This document shows positions 38,969 to 46,762 of a DNA stretch of 64,000 nucleotides, one piece after another. The notes beneath the pieces are model-generated. The model had not been told where the DNA came from. It made no database searches and worked only from the letters and a program-made list of their open reading frames with translations. Location: the NCBI RefSeq assembly GCF_016925615.1, contig NZ_CP070499.1, positions 5,456,001 through 5,520,000 on the forward strand. The letters are read 5' to 3'. The position numbers were made by a program, and so were the translations under genes. The number at the start of each line of letters is the position of its first letter. Position 1 is the first letter of the stretch. This DNA comes from Natronosporangium hydrolyticum (GTDB lineage Bacteria > Actinomycetota > Actinomycetes > Mycobacteriales > Micromonosporaceae).

Positions 38969-39783
38969 CGCGGCGAACCCGGCTGTCCCGGTGCCGGCGC
39001 TGATCCCGGCTCCGGCCCTACCGGCGCTGATCCCGGCTCCGGCCCTGCCGGCGCGGTGGCCTCGGCTCCGGCCGGCGCCCCGAGCGCCGCGACCTCTGCC
39101 CGCAGCTGCCGCAGCTCGGCGACCACGTCGGTCAGCTCCGCCTGGGTCTGCTCGGTCGTGCTCGCAACCGTGGAGATGCGCTCCATCACCCAGCTCGCCA
39201 ACGACCCGGTGACGAAGCCGAGCAGGCCGATCCCGCAGAGCATCAGCCCGACCGCGACCGCCCGGCCGGCGCCGGTGACCGGGAAGTGGTCGCCGTAGCC
39301 GACCGTGGTCACGGTGACCACCGCCCACCACAGTGCGTCCGGGTAGGAGTCGATGTTGCCGGTGCCGCGTTCGGCGTCGAGCAGCGCGAGCGCCCCGACG
39401 CCGACCAGCAGACCCATGGTGGCGCCGACGTAGACGGCGAGCTTGCCGCGGGTCATCACCTCGGTCCGGCGTTCGATCACCATCAGCGCGGTGACCAGCC
39501 GAAGCAGCCGAAGTGGTCGCAGCAGCGGCAGCGCCAACACGAGCAGGTCGAACAGGTGGCTGCGGACGAACCGCCACCGGTCGCCGGCGAGCAGCAGCCG
39601 GATCAGGTAGTCGGCTCCGAAGAGGAGCCAGATCACCAGGTTGGCGGCTCGGCAGGCGGTGAGGACCTCGGCCGGCAGCTCCGGCTGCAGCACCGGCCAC
39701 GCGTAGACGACGAGGAAGAGCACGGCCAGCGCCATGAGCCAGGGGCCGGTGCGCCGTTCCCAGCTGTGGACCCGATCCGCCAT
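38965..39783 (-). CDS. Two-domain voltage-gated-type potassium channel
   Basis: 272 residues. Six-helix channel layout: S1-S4-like part (about 13-105, with RPLRLLRLVTALMVIERR as the charged S4) and the pore (DALWWAVVTVTTVGYGDHFPV), whose TVGYGD is the K+ selectivity filter. After the last helix comes a coiled coil (TEQTQAELTDVVAELRQLRAEV) and a Pro/Gly-rich tail with a duplicated nine-residue unit. Probably tetrameric. Confidence 0.92.
   Translation of the reverse strand: MADRVHSWERRTGPWLMALAVLFLVVYAWPVLQPELPAEVLTACRAANLVIWLLFGADYLIRLLLAGDRWRFVRSHLFDLLVLALPLLRPLRLLRLVTALMVIERRTEVMTRGKLAVYVGATMGLLVGVGALALLDAERGTGNIDSYPDALWWAVVTVTTVGYGDHFPVTGAGRAVAVGLMLCGIGLLGFVTGSLASWVMERISTVASTTEQTQAELTDVVAELRQLRAEVAALGAPAGAEATAPAGPEPGSAPVGPEPGSAPAPGQPGSPR
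38994..39047 (-). repeat. 27-bp tandem duplication in the channel tail
   Basis: Two near-identical 27-bp units, 38994-39020 and 39021-39047, each starting CCGGCGCTGATCCCGGCTCC. They code for the repeated GPEPGSAP(V/A) segment of the channel C-terminus. Length variation between strains is likely. Confidence 0.8.
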
Positions 39784-39798
39784 GGGTGCGGGTTGCCG

Positions 39799-40269
39799 TC
39801 AGCCCTTGGGGAGGTCGAAGAACTTGGGCAGGCTGGTGGCGAGGCCGAGGTCGCCCTTTGCCTTGACCTTGCCGGTCATGAACATCATCATCGGATTGCC
39901 AGAGCCGGAGATGAGCTTCAGGAACTCGACCGGGCCCATCGCCAGGGTCAGCCGGGGCTCCCGGTCGGTCGTCGCCGAACTGGTGCAGACTCCGTCCTCG
40001 ATCACCACCTGGTAGGTGTCGAAGCCGCCGTCGGGGGCGCCGCCGACCTGCCAGTGCATCACCGCGGTGGTGCCGGCGGCCTGGTCGGCGCGGAACACCT
40101 TCGGGAACCGTTCGAAGATCGCGTCGAGGATGGCGCCGCGGTGCGGCCCAGTCATGATCTCGGCGATGGTGGCGTCCGGTGTCGACTTTACGAGCCGGGA
40201 GAACTCCGCCGGCTCGATCGCCGCAAGGTCAGACATATTGGACAAGTCAGACGGGTCGAACTGGGTCAC
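39799..40269 (-). CDS. SCP2 sterol-binding domain protein
   Basis: 156 residues from GTG 40269 (GGGAGG 8 nt upstream). SCP2-like fold: IFERFPKVFRADQAAGTTAVMHWQVGG, YQVVIEDGVCTSS, then TLAMGPVEFLKLISGSGNPMMMFMTGKVKAKGD and ATSLPKFFDLP. Such domains hold lipids in a hydrophobic cavity. Next to the aminotransferase on the opposite strand; no functional link is evident. Confidence 0.88.
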   Translation of the reverse strand: MTQFDPSDLSNMSDLAAIEPAEFSRLVKSTPDATIAEIMTGPHRGAILDAIFERFPKVFRADQAAGTTAVMHWQVGGAPDGGFDTYQVVIEDGVCTSSATTDREPRLTLAMGPVEFLKLISGSGNPMMMFMTGKVKAKGDLGLATSLPKFFDLPKG

Positions 40270-40352
40270 GACAGCGCCTCCCGGGGGTCTCTACCAGGTG
40301 GTTACCCTACCGCGCCCCACCGCGCCGATGGGTTGACCTACCCTCGGGGACT

Positions 40353-41534
40353 GTGAGCCATCCCCACCCACGCATGGCCTCCCGACTCCACGGACTCGGG
40401 ACCACCATCTTCGCCGAGATGTCCGCGCTGGCCACCCGGACCGGGGCGGTCAACCTGGGGCAGGGCTTCCCCGACACCGACGGCCCCGCGCCCATGCTCG
40501 ACGCGGCCGCCGAGGCGGTACGCGCCGGCGGCTACAACCAGTACCCGCCCGGCCCCGGGATCGCCCCGCTGCGTACCGCCATCGCCGACCATCAGCGCCG
40601 GTTCTACGGCCTGGAGTACGACCCCGATCAAGAGGTGCTGGTCACCACCGGCGCTACGGAGGCGATCGCGGCGACGGTGCTCGCGCTCGTCGAACCCGGC
40701 GACGAGGTGATCGCCCTCGAGCCGTACTACGACTCGTACGCGGCGGTGATCGCGATGGCCGGTGGCGTCCGGGTGCCGGTCACCCTGACCGCGCCGGAGT
40801 TCCGGCTCGATCTTGCGGCGCTGCGGGCAGCGGTGACTCCCCGTACCAAGCTGTTGTTGATCAACTCGCCGCACAACCCCACCGGCGCGGTCCTCAACCG
40901 CGACGAGCTCGCCGGCATCGCCGCGCTGGCGCAGGAGCGCGATCTACTCGTCGTCACCGACGAGGTCTACGAGCACATGACCTACGACGGGGTGCCGCAC
41001 CTGCCGCTCGCGACCTTCCCGGGGATGCGGGAGCGGACGGTCACCATCTCCAGCGCCGGCAAGACCTTCGCGGTCACCGGCTGGAAGATCGGCTGGGTGT
41101 GCGCGACGCCGGAGCTGGTCACCGCGGTCCGCACCGCCAAGCAGTACCTCACCTACGTCTCCGGCGGCCCGCTGCAGCCGGCGGTCGCCGCGGCGCTGGC
41201 CCTGGACGACACGTACTACCACCAGCTCCGCGCCGACCTGCAAGCCAAGCGGGATCTGCTCTGCGAAGGGCTCGCCGGCCTCGGCCTCACCGTGGCGGTC
41301 CCCGCCGGTACCTACTTCGTGACCACCGACGTCCGGCCGCTGGGGTACGACGACGGGGTGGAGTTCTGCCGGATGTTGCCCGAGCGGTGTGGCGTGGTGG
41401 CGATCCCGCACGAGGTCTTCTACGACCGGAAGGAGGCCGGCCGGCCGCTGGTCCGCTGGGCCTTCTGCAAACGGGACGAGGTGCTCGCCGAGGCCCTGAC
41501 CCGGCTCCGCGCCGGCCTCGGCACCCGCAGCTGA
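40353..41534 (+). CDS. Class I/II PLP aminotransferase
   Basis: 393 residues from GTG 40353 (ATG 40374 is another possible start). Fold type I: NLGQGFPDTDGP, TTGATEAIAATVLAL, INSPHNPTGAVL, VVTDEVYEHMTYDG and the PLP lysine in SSAGKTFAVTGWKIGW. It is closest to the KAT/methionine aminotransferase (YbdL-like) group by these motifs; the substrate is uncertain. The last normal chromosomal gene before the 41.6-47.6 kb island. Confidence 0.9.
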   Translation: MSHPHPRMASRLHGLGTTIFAEMSALATRTGAVNLGQGFPDTDGPAPMLDAAAEAVRAGGYNQYPPGPGIAPLRTAIADHQRRFYGLEYDPDQEVLVTTGATEAIAATVLALVEPGDEVIALEPYYDSYAAVIAMAGGVRVPVTLTAPEFRLDLAALRAAVTPRTKLLLINSPHNPTGAVLNRDELAGIAALAQERDLLVVTDEVYEHMTYDGVPHLPLATFPGMRERTVTISSAGKTFAVTGWKIGWVCATPELVTAVRTAKQYLTYVSGGPLQPAVAAALALDDTYYHQLRADLQAKRDLLCEGLAGLGLTVAVPAGTYFVTTDVRPLGYDDGVEFCRMLPERCGVVAIPHEVFYDRKEAGRPLVRWAFCKRDEVLAEALTRLRAGLGTRS

Positions 41535-41578
41535 CCACCATCGGGAAGCCGCACCCCACCAGCCGGCCGCTCTCCGGC

Positions 41579-41705
41579 ACAACCCGTCGTCGAGCCGCCC
41601 CTCGGTGACCGGGACCACCGTCGCCAGGTCGAAATCGAGGACCGCCCGCCAATCGGTGCTGGTCAGCTTCGCGAGGAGCCGGTCTCCGGTAATGCCGCTG
41701 TGGTG
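41579..41705 (-). pseudogene. Internal fragment of a FabG-like gene
   Basis: About 125 bp. Read on the minus strand it codes HHSGITGDRLLAKLTSTDWR and on to VPVTEGRLDDGL, matching HNAGITRDRQLATLSGTDWQ and its continuation in the intact FabG at 47764-49137 (roughly 48130-48260), at DNA level about 80% by eye. The frame has no start and diverges on both sides. It marks the left edge of the low-GC island and abuts the left transposase fragment. Confidence 0.75.
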
Positions 41706-41729
41706 GGCCACTGTCGACCTGGCCATGCT

Positions 41730-42350
41730 GGTCGGCATCGACGGCGACGCGTTGGACGCCGCTGTCGGTGCATGGCTAGCTGGCCTGTCACCGGCCGCGG
41801 CGCCACCAACGGTCGAGCCGCCGACCCCACGCGGCCCGTGGCCGGCGGTCGCCGTCGACGGAAGAACCTTGCGCGGCAGCAGCATCCACACCGATGCGCA
41901 GGTGCATCTGCTGGCGGCGATGCGCCACGACACCTCTGCGGTGCTCGGCCAGCTCGCCGTGGCGGGCAAGAGCAACGAGATCACCGCCTTCGCGCCGCTG
42001 CTGGCCGATCTGGAGCTGGCCAGGACTGTGGTCACCGCCGATGCACATGCACTTCACGGTCAGCGTGAACACGCCCAGTTCCTGGTCACCGTCAAGCACG
42101 CCGCCTACGTGCTGCTCATCAAGCCGAACCAGCCACATCTGTATCGGCAGCTGGGGCCCTGCCCTGGGGTACGGTACCGGTCGGCGACCGCACCCGCGGC
42201 CGGGACCACGGCCCCGACGAGGTCCGCCGCCTGCAGGTGCTGACCGCACCCGGGCCGCTGTTCCGAATGCCGTGCAAGCGCTGCGAATCACCCGCCGCAC
42301 CAGAAACCTATGCGCCGCTCGCCGGCCCCTCACACTCGTTGCGTGAGCCC
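41730..42350 (+). pseudogene. Broken ISAs1-type transposase (left)
   Basis: Coded pieces match the ISAs1 transposase core: AVDGRTLRGSS, AQVHLLAAMRHDTSAVLGQL, FAPLLADLELARTVVTADAH, HAQFLVTVKHAAYVLLIKPN, then after a frame change ALGYGTGRRP and VPNAVQALRITRRTRN. N-terminus missing (replaced by the fabG fragment), frameshift near 42160-42240, C-terminus lost. No terminal repeat is recognised. It points toward the cassette. Confidence 0.75.
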
Positions 42351-42441
42351 GCCGTGAACCCGACAATTCGGCACCTCGCCGGGGCCCTGGCCGAAGCCTC
42401 GAAGGCCGCCCATCTGCATAAAGCTAGGGAATGTGTCGATG

Positions 42442-42503
42442 TTAGCGCTCTGTGTGCGCACCATATGCAGCTTGTATGCGCGTGGTTGCTACCTTCTATA
42501 GCA
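42442..42503 (+). promoter_or_regulatory. SARP-type heptamer array and promoter of the secreted-protein cassette
   Basis: Heptamers at exact 11-bp pitch: TTAGCGC (42442), TGTGCGC (42453), TATGCAG (42464), TATGCGC (42475), then weaker TTGCTAC (42486) and TATAGCA (42497), each separated by 4 bp. SARP regulators bind direct heptamers with 4-bp spacers near the -35 region. TATAGC at 42497 may itself be the -10. The SARP gene at 46763 is the obvious candidate to bind here. Confidence 0.7.
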
Positions 42504-42509
42504 TCGGTT

Positions 42510-42540
42510 GGCCGCCGCAGCCCATCTCGCTGCGGCGGCC
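42510..42540 (+). other. Leader hairpin before the secreted-protein gene
   Basis: Perfect 12-bp stem GGCCGCCGCAGC (42510-42521) with GCTGCGGCGGCC (42529-42540), 7-nt loop, just after the promoter array and 19 bp before the ribosome site. It could stabilise the 5' end of the mRNA. Confidence 0.7.
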
Positions 42541-42568
42541 GGTGAGACCCGTGCAGAGAGGAGAAACT

Positions 42569-42904
42569 GTGCGTTACACGGGCTCCAGAAGGATCATAGC
42601 GCGGACCGCCTCGGTGGCTGCTGTTGGTTTGCTCGCGCTTGGTGCTGTCTCAGCAACGCCGGCGTTCGCTTCCGGCTCCTCCGAGCAGTCCAGGAATGGA
42701 CTGGAGTGTCAGAATCAGTGGTGGAACACGGCTGGCCGGACGGACTGCGCTGGCACGTCCCAGTCGAGCCAGAACCAGGATTGGCGGATGCACATTGCCT
42801 GCCAATTTCAACCCGACCCCTCGCGACACTGGCAGCAAGGGGATGGATCAGACTCCTTCGAGTGCACTTTCAGCGTGCAAAGCGTAAGCGTCGAATGGGG
42901 ATAG
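42569..42904 (+). CDS. Small secreted four-cysteine protein
   Basis: 111 residues from GTG 42569 with GAGAGGAG 5 nt upstream. The signal peptide (RRIIARTASVAAVGLLALGA) ends at a clear ATPAFA-S site near residue 34. The mature ~77 residues hold four cysteines (ECQNQWW, TDCAGT, IACQF, FECTF), enough for two disulfides, with many Gln, Ser and Trp. I recognise no family. It resembles a bacteriocin, secreted signal or inhibitor in build only. It is the first gene of the island cassette, behind the heptamer array, and separated from the ABC genes by a hairpin. Confidence 0.75.
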   Translation: MRYTGSRRIIARTASVAAVGLLALGAVSATPAFASGSSEQSRNGLECQNQWWNTAGRTDCAGTSQSSQNQDWRMHIACQFQPDPSRHWQQGDGSDSFECTFSVQSVSVEWG

Positions 42905-42914
42905 GCTCCTGATC

Positions 42915-42960
42915 AGTAGGCGGCGTTGACACTTCTTCGACAGTGTCGACGCCGCCTACT
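42915..42960 (+). terminator. Attenuating hairpin between secreted-protein and ABC genes
   Basis: Nineteen-bp stem with one G-T pair: AGTAGGCGGCGTTGACACT (42915-42933) with AGTGTCGACGCCGCCTACT (42942-42960), 8-nt loop, 10 bp after the stop. No T-run follows, so it may allow partial read-through and favour the secreted protein over the transporter. Confidence 0.75.
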
Positions 42961-42996
42961 GTCAGTCTTGAAGCAACCGTCGAGTTGAGAGTATTC

Positions 42997-43746
42997 ATGA
43001 CCAGAATCAAAGTACGCGGATTGTGCCAGGGCTATAGCGGTAAACACGTCATTAGTGACCTTAAGCTGGATATCGATCGTGGCGTGGTAGCCATGTTGGG
43101 ACCTAACGGCGCGGGAAAGTCGACGCTATTGCGAACGCTAGCAACGGTAGTTCCTCCCAGCGCCGGCGTAGTCGAAATCCTGGGACACGATGTAAGCACT
43201 GCCCGAAGTGCCCGCGCTGCACGGGCGGAAATCGGCTACCTGCCTCAAGACTTCGGCTTCCTTCCCAGCTTCACCGTTCATGAATTCGTCCAATACTGCG
43301 CTTGGCTCCGAGGAATGTCCGGTAAGAACGCCAGCGAGGCTGCCTCACTGGCTATCACAGCGGTCGGGCTCAGTGACGTAGCAGGCCTGCGCCTGCGGAA
43401 GCTTTCAGGGGGAATGCTCAGGCGATGCGGTATCGCACAAGCGGTTGCAGGTTTCCCTGAGGTCGTCCTTTTGGACGAGCCAACGGCGGGCCTGGACCCC
43501 GTGCAGCGGGTGGAGTTCCGCGCTCTGCTTCGTCGACTAGGACAGTCCGCAGTCGTAGTCATTAGTACACACCTCGTGGAGGATGTCGCCGCAGCCTGCA
43601 ACCAGGTGCACGTCCTAAAATCTGGGCACATCCGCTTCAGCGGCAGCCCGGAGGCACTGGCCGCTGCTGCTGCTCCGAGTGCGGCCGGCGACACTCCCCT
43701 GGAACGGGGTTACGTCACGGTACTCGAGGAACCGGTGGCCGCATGA
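42997..43746 (+). CDS. ABC transporter ATPase of the island cassette
   Basis: 249 residues. Walker A GPNGAGKST, Q-loop YLPQDFGFL, signature LSGGMLRR, Walker B VVLLDEPTAGLDP, H-loop STHLVEDV: the NatA/CcmA-like class that pairs with ABC-2-type membrane proteins and exports or protects. ATG 42997 has only a weak site (GAGAG). The stop overlaps the next start as ATGA. GC is visibly lower than in the flanking chromosome. Confidence 0.9.
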   Translation: MTRIKVRGLCQGYSGKHVISDLKLDIDRGVVAMLGPNGAGKSTLLRTLATVVPPSAGVVEILGHDVSTARSARAARAEIGYLPQDFGFLPSFTVHEFVQYCAWLRGMSGKNASEAASLAITAVGLSDVAGLRLRKLSGGMLRRCGIAQAVAGFPEVVLLDEPTAGLDPVQRVEFRALLRRLGQSAVVVISTHLVEDVAAACNQVHVLKSGHIRFSGSPEALAAAAAPSAAGDTPLERGYVTVLEEPVAA

Positions 43747-44999
43747 GCCCAGTTGTTTGGAGTGAGATTCGTCGCTCACCGCTTCGCTGGTGGCTACCGG
43801 TCGCAGCAGCACTGCTACTTCTGCTGATTCTCGGAATCGATCGCGGCTGGGTCGACGTTTGGTCGCAGGCCTCGGCTAGGGCGCAATACCCGGTACCGTT
43901 CGTCGGAGCAGTGCTAGCCGCTGGCGCCGCTTGGTCGGCGTCACGTACACGTCGCCGCGCGCTGACTCACCAACTGATGTGTATGGCGCGACCTCGTTGG
44001 CAGGCCGAGGTGCTCCACCTCGGAGCAACGATGGCGTACGCCATGGTGTGTTATGTCATCGGGGTGGCATCAGCCATAACCGCCGCGTTTGTTGTCGGGC
44101 CTCCAGGTGGACCGTGGCCAAGCTACCTCGTACTGGGATTCGTGACGCTCATTGGAGGTGTGGCGGTTGGTCATCTACTCGGATTGTTTTTACCGCCCTT
44201 TCTAGCCCCGATAGCATCCGCTGTTACGATATATGTATGTTTGATCTTCACGTATCCGTATCCGCACCTTGCCTTCTGGGTAGTCTCCGGCCGTCCACAG
44301 GCTGAGATAGATCTCTTTTCATTGGCGGTTAGGTCAGGCGTGGCTCTCTCACTTGCGCTCGCGGCGGTCCTCGTAGCGAGCCTGGCAACGGCTGATGTGG
44401 TTAATCGGCAGTATCGGCTTGCCGGCATCTTCGCGGTTGGCTTGGTTGGACTCAGTGTGTGGGTTGTCGCTACCGGTGGCGACCTCCGTCAGCATCGAGT
44501 GGCCCCCGATCCCCTGTGCTCGGAGCCTATCCCTCGAGTCTGCGTGTGGCCTGACCACGCAATGCGACTGGATAGAGTCGCCGAGCTGGCGCAACGACTG
44601 CCGCAATCGACCCTTGGCGTCCTCCCCGTACCCGATGCCTTCTATGAAGAAGGGCTCCGAGGCCCGGCTCCCGGCATCACTATGGAGGCTGGTAAACCAC
44701 CGTTCGAGCTGACACTTCACGACGAACGATCAGCGTTAGCGATGATGGTCTGGCAGCTCATACCCAATGTGGGCGACTGTGTCTGGGAGGCTGGAGATGC
44801 CGAAGTACGCGAGGCGCAGAACGCACGTGAAATGTTGTTCGCCTGGGTCTACTCAAGGACGGTCAACAGCACTTCGGAGTTCGCCGATGAACCGGTCCTG
44901 GAAGCGGCTATCGATGACGTTGTAGAGCAGCCTCCGCCGTCGCAGGTGGAGTGGGCAGAACTGCAGGTCGAAGTCGTAACAGGCGATGCATGTGGCTGA
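43743..44999 (+). CDS. Membrane protein with cysteine-rich extracytoplasmic domain (ABC partner)
   Basis: 418 residues. Six or so transmembrane helices occupy residues 15-250. The last ~165 residues are soluble and probably outside, with four cysteines (DPLCSEP, PRVCVWPDHA, GDCVWEAG, GDACG), the same count as in the secreted protein. This is not the usual ABC-2 permease; a sensing or capture role for the outer domain is inference. ATGA overlap with the ATPase, 14-bp overlap with the next gene. Contains TTA codons (for example at 44736). Confidence 0.8.
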   Translation: MSPVVWSEIRRSPLRWWLPVAAALLLLLILGIDRGWVDVWSQASARAQYPVPFVGAVLAAGAAWSASRTRRRALTHQLMCMARPRWQAEVLHLGATMAYAMVCYVIGVASAITAAFVVGPPGGPWPSYLVLGFVTLIGGVAVGHLLGLFLPPFLAPIASAVTIYVCLIFTYPYPHLAFWVVSGRPQAEIDLFSLAVRSGVALSLALAAVLVASLATADVVNRQYRLAGIFAVGLVGLSVWVVATGGDLRQHRVAPDPLCSEPIPRVCVWPDHAMRLDRVAELAQRLPQSTLGVLPVPDAFYEEGLRGPAPGITMEAGKPPFELTLHDERSALAMMVWQLIPNVGDCVWEAGDAEVREAQNAREMLFAWVYSRTVNSTSEFADEPVLEAAIDDVVEQPPPSQVEWAELQVEVVTGDACG

Positions 45000-45654
45000 C
45001 TGGATATCGGCTCTTTCCTCCTACTTGCGGGCCCGACGGCTAGGGCTCGGCATGGCTGCCCTAAGCCTGGGGGCGCCCGCTGCGTGGCTGGCAGCAGACG
45101 CCCGGGTGGAACTGCCGCAACTCGGAACCGGCACCCTCGTTTCGGTAGCAGTGCTACTGCTGCTCCCTGCGCCGCTAGCGGCCCTGACCGCGACAATGTT
45201 GCACAGCAGCATGGCAGACTTTGAGTCATTCGCAGCTCGACGCCTCCCCGCATGGGAGATCGGCCAGCTAGCAGTCGTGGCCGCCTTTGTTTGTCTCACC
45301 ATGGCAGCGGGGTTTGTCCTCGGAGGTGAGACGGTGGGAGCGACGGTCGCCGTGCGCGCCTACCTTCTCTGGCTCGGCATCGCCCTCCTCTCCGGGAGGC
45401 TGATGGGACGACATTTGGCCTGGGCAGCGCCGACCGCTCTATGCCTCGTATTCAGCTTAATGATCTATGATTCGGCGGGCACAGTCCGGGCTTGGGCGTG
45501 GCCGGCGCACGGAGCTGATTCGTTCTCATCTTGGATACTTACCTTCGCCGTACTCGTTGTGGGCGTGTGGGCCTGCCTCCTCCCGGCGCAGTCGATACCA
45601 CGATGGCTGCGGGTGCTTCCGGCGAGAGTGTTGCGGAGGCCGTTGCGCGGGTGA
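44986..45654 (+). CDS. Second membrane protein of the island cassette
   Basis: 222 residues with about six transmembrane helices (LGMAALSLGAPAAWLAA, LVSVAVLLLLPAPLAAL, LAVVAAFVCLTMAAGFVLGG, YLLWLGIALLSGRL and two near the C-terminus). No family recognised. It overlaps the preceding gene by 14 bp, so it is translated with it; together they could form the membrane part of the ABC complex. One TTA codon (in FSLMIY). Confidence 0.78.
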   Translation: MHVADWISALSSYLRARRLGLGMAALSLGAPAAWLAADARVELPQLGTGTLVSVAVLLLLPAPLAALTATMLHSSMADFESFAARRLPAWEIGQLAVVAAFVCLTMAAGFVLGGETVGATVAVRAYLLWLGIALLSGRLMGRHLAWAAPTALCLVFSLMIYDSAGTVRAWAWPAHGADSFSSWILTFAVLVVGVWACLLPAQSIPRWLRVLPARVLRRPLRG

Positions 45655-45739
45655 CCGCGGTGGTTGCGGTCAGTCGCCAGTAGGAACACACCGGCCGCAG
45701 TACGCACCCTGCGCACTTGGTCAACTGTATCCTCACCGG

Positions 45740-46640
45740 TGGATGACGCTCGTCTGGTGGCGCGGGCGATGTTGGGCTCGCCGTTGCTGCGGTGGAAGCT
45801 GATGGCGGTGTTGCGTAGCACCGCAGCCACGGCGGGCCGTTGCCGGTACGTGCCTGGTGAGCATCCTCGCCGAAGGTCACGTCTCTCACCCAATGAAGGC
45901 GGTTTTCGATGTGCAAGGCGCGGCGGGACCAGTCGGCAAGGCCAGCTGGCTGGGCGTCTGCGGCGGGCAGGCTGACCACCAGGTAGGCCGTCTGGCGAGT
46001 CGGCTTGCCGCCGAGGGGGCGTGTACGGGTAATCCGCACCGCCTGGGCCGCGTGCGGGAACTGCAACCCATCCGGCGTGGCCACGGTGACCGCCTTGACG
46101 GTGCGGGTCTCGCGGCGGCCGTGAGCGCGGCTGCGGCTGCGGTGCCCGACCGGCACCTGCGCCCAAGGCAGCGTACGTAGTTGCTCCAGCAGTGGGCCGG
46201 TTGGCCTTCACCGTGACCATCAGATACCCACCGTGGGCGGCCACCGTGTGGGCGTGGCCCACCTGGGCGTGCAGCGCGCCGGCAACGATGATCGTGCCGG
46301 CAATCGACCCCAGCCGGGCCTGCACCTAATCCAGCAACGGAGCGAACGCCGGATTCTCGTTCGACTTCGCCTCGGCGGTGCCCGAGTTCTGCGACCTGGT
46401 TCGGTAGGCCGAGTCGGCAGGCGGCGGCGTAGCCAGCCGGTCAGCGCCGCCTGCAACACTGTCGCGTCCACCCGGACCAGGAAGCGCCACACCGTACTAC
46501 CGGCCGGTATCCGTCCCCAGCAACCCCAACCGGCGCCTGGCCGGTGGATCCAGATCAGCAGCCCAGTCCGCGATCGCGGCGAACGAGGACGCTCCGGCCA
46601 GCACCGCACAGACTGCTACCGCCAGCAGGTGCGGTCCCAC
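45740..46640 (-). pseudogene. Broken ISAs1-type transposase (right)
   Basis: Minus-strand pieces in changing frames: WRFLVRVDATVLQAALTGWL (N-terminal), GTIIVAGALHAQVGHAHTVA, GGYLMVTVKANRPT, FPHAAQAVRITRTRPLGGK, ALHIENRLHWVRDVTFGEDA and VAAVLRNTAISFHR. Several frameshifts and a deletion over the VDGKT region make it inactive. It faces the left copy, so the two frame the secreted-protein/ABC cassette. Confidence 0.75.
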
Positions 46641-46762
46641 AGCTCCATAATAGACTCTCGTGACTACGCGGACCTAGTTGAACAGTTACCGCGGGTTGCG
46701 CGGTATAGACCACTTCGCGTAACCTACACAGGAGAGTTCGGGCACAGGAGGATGGTGCAGCT

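Noticed and set aside
41605-42243. 212-residue frame joining the fabG fragment and transposase
   Set aside because: It is a chimera: the first ~33 residues are antisense to the fabG fragment and the rest is a truncated transposase.
42569-42904. Lactococcin-972-like bacteriocin assignment for the small secreted protein
   Set aside because: Lactococcin-972 relatives lack cysteines and carry a different Trp/Tyr pattern; only the neighbouring ABC genes are reminiscent.
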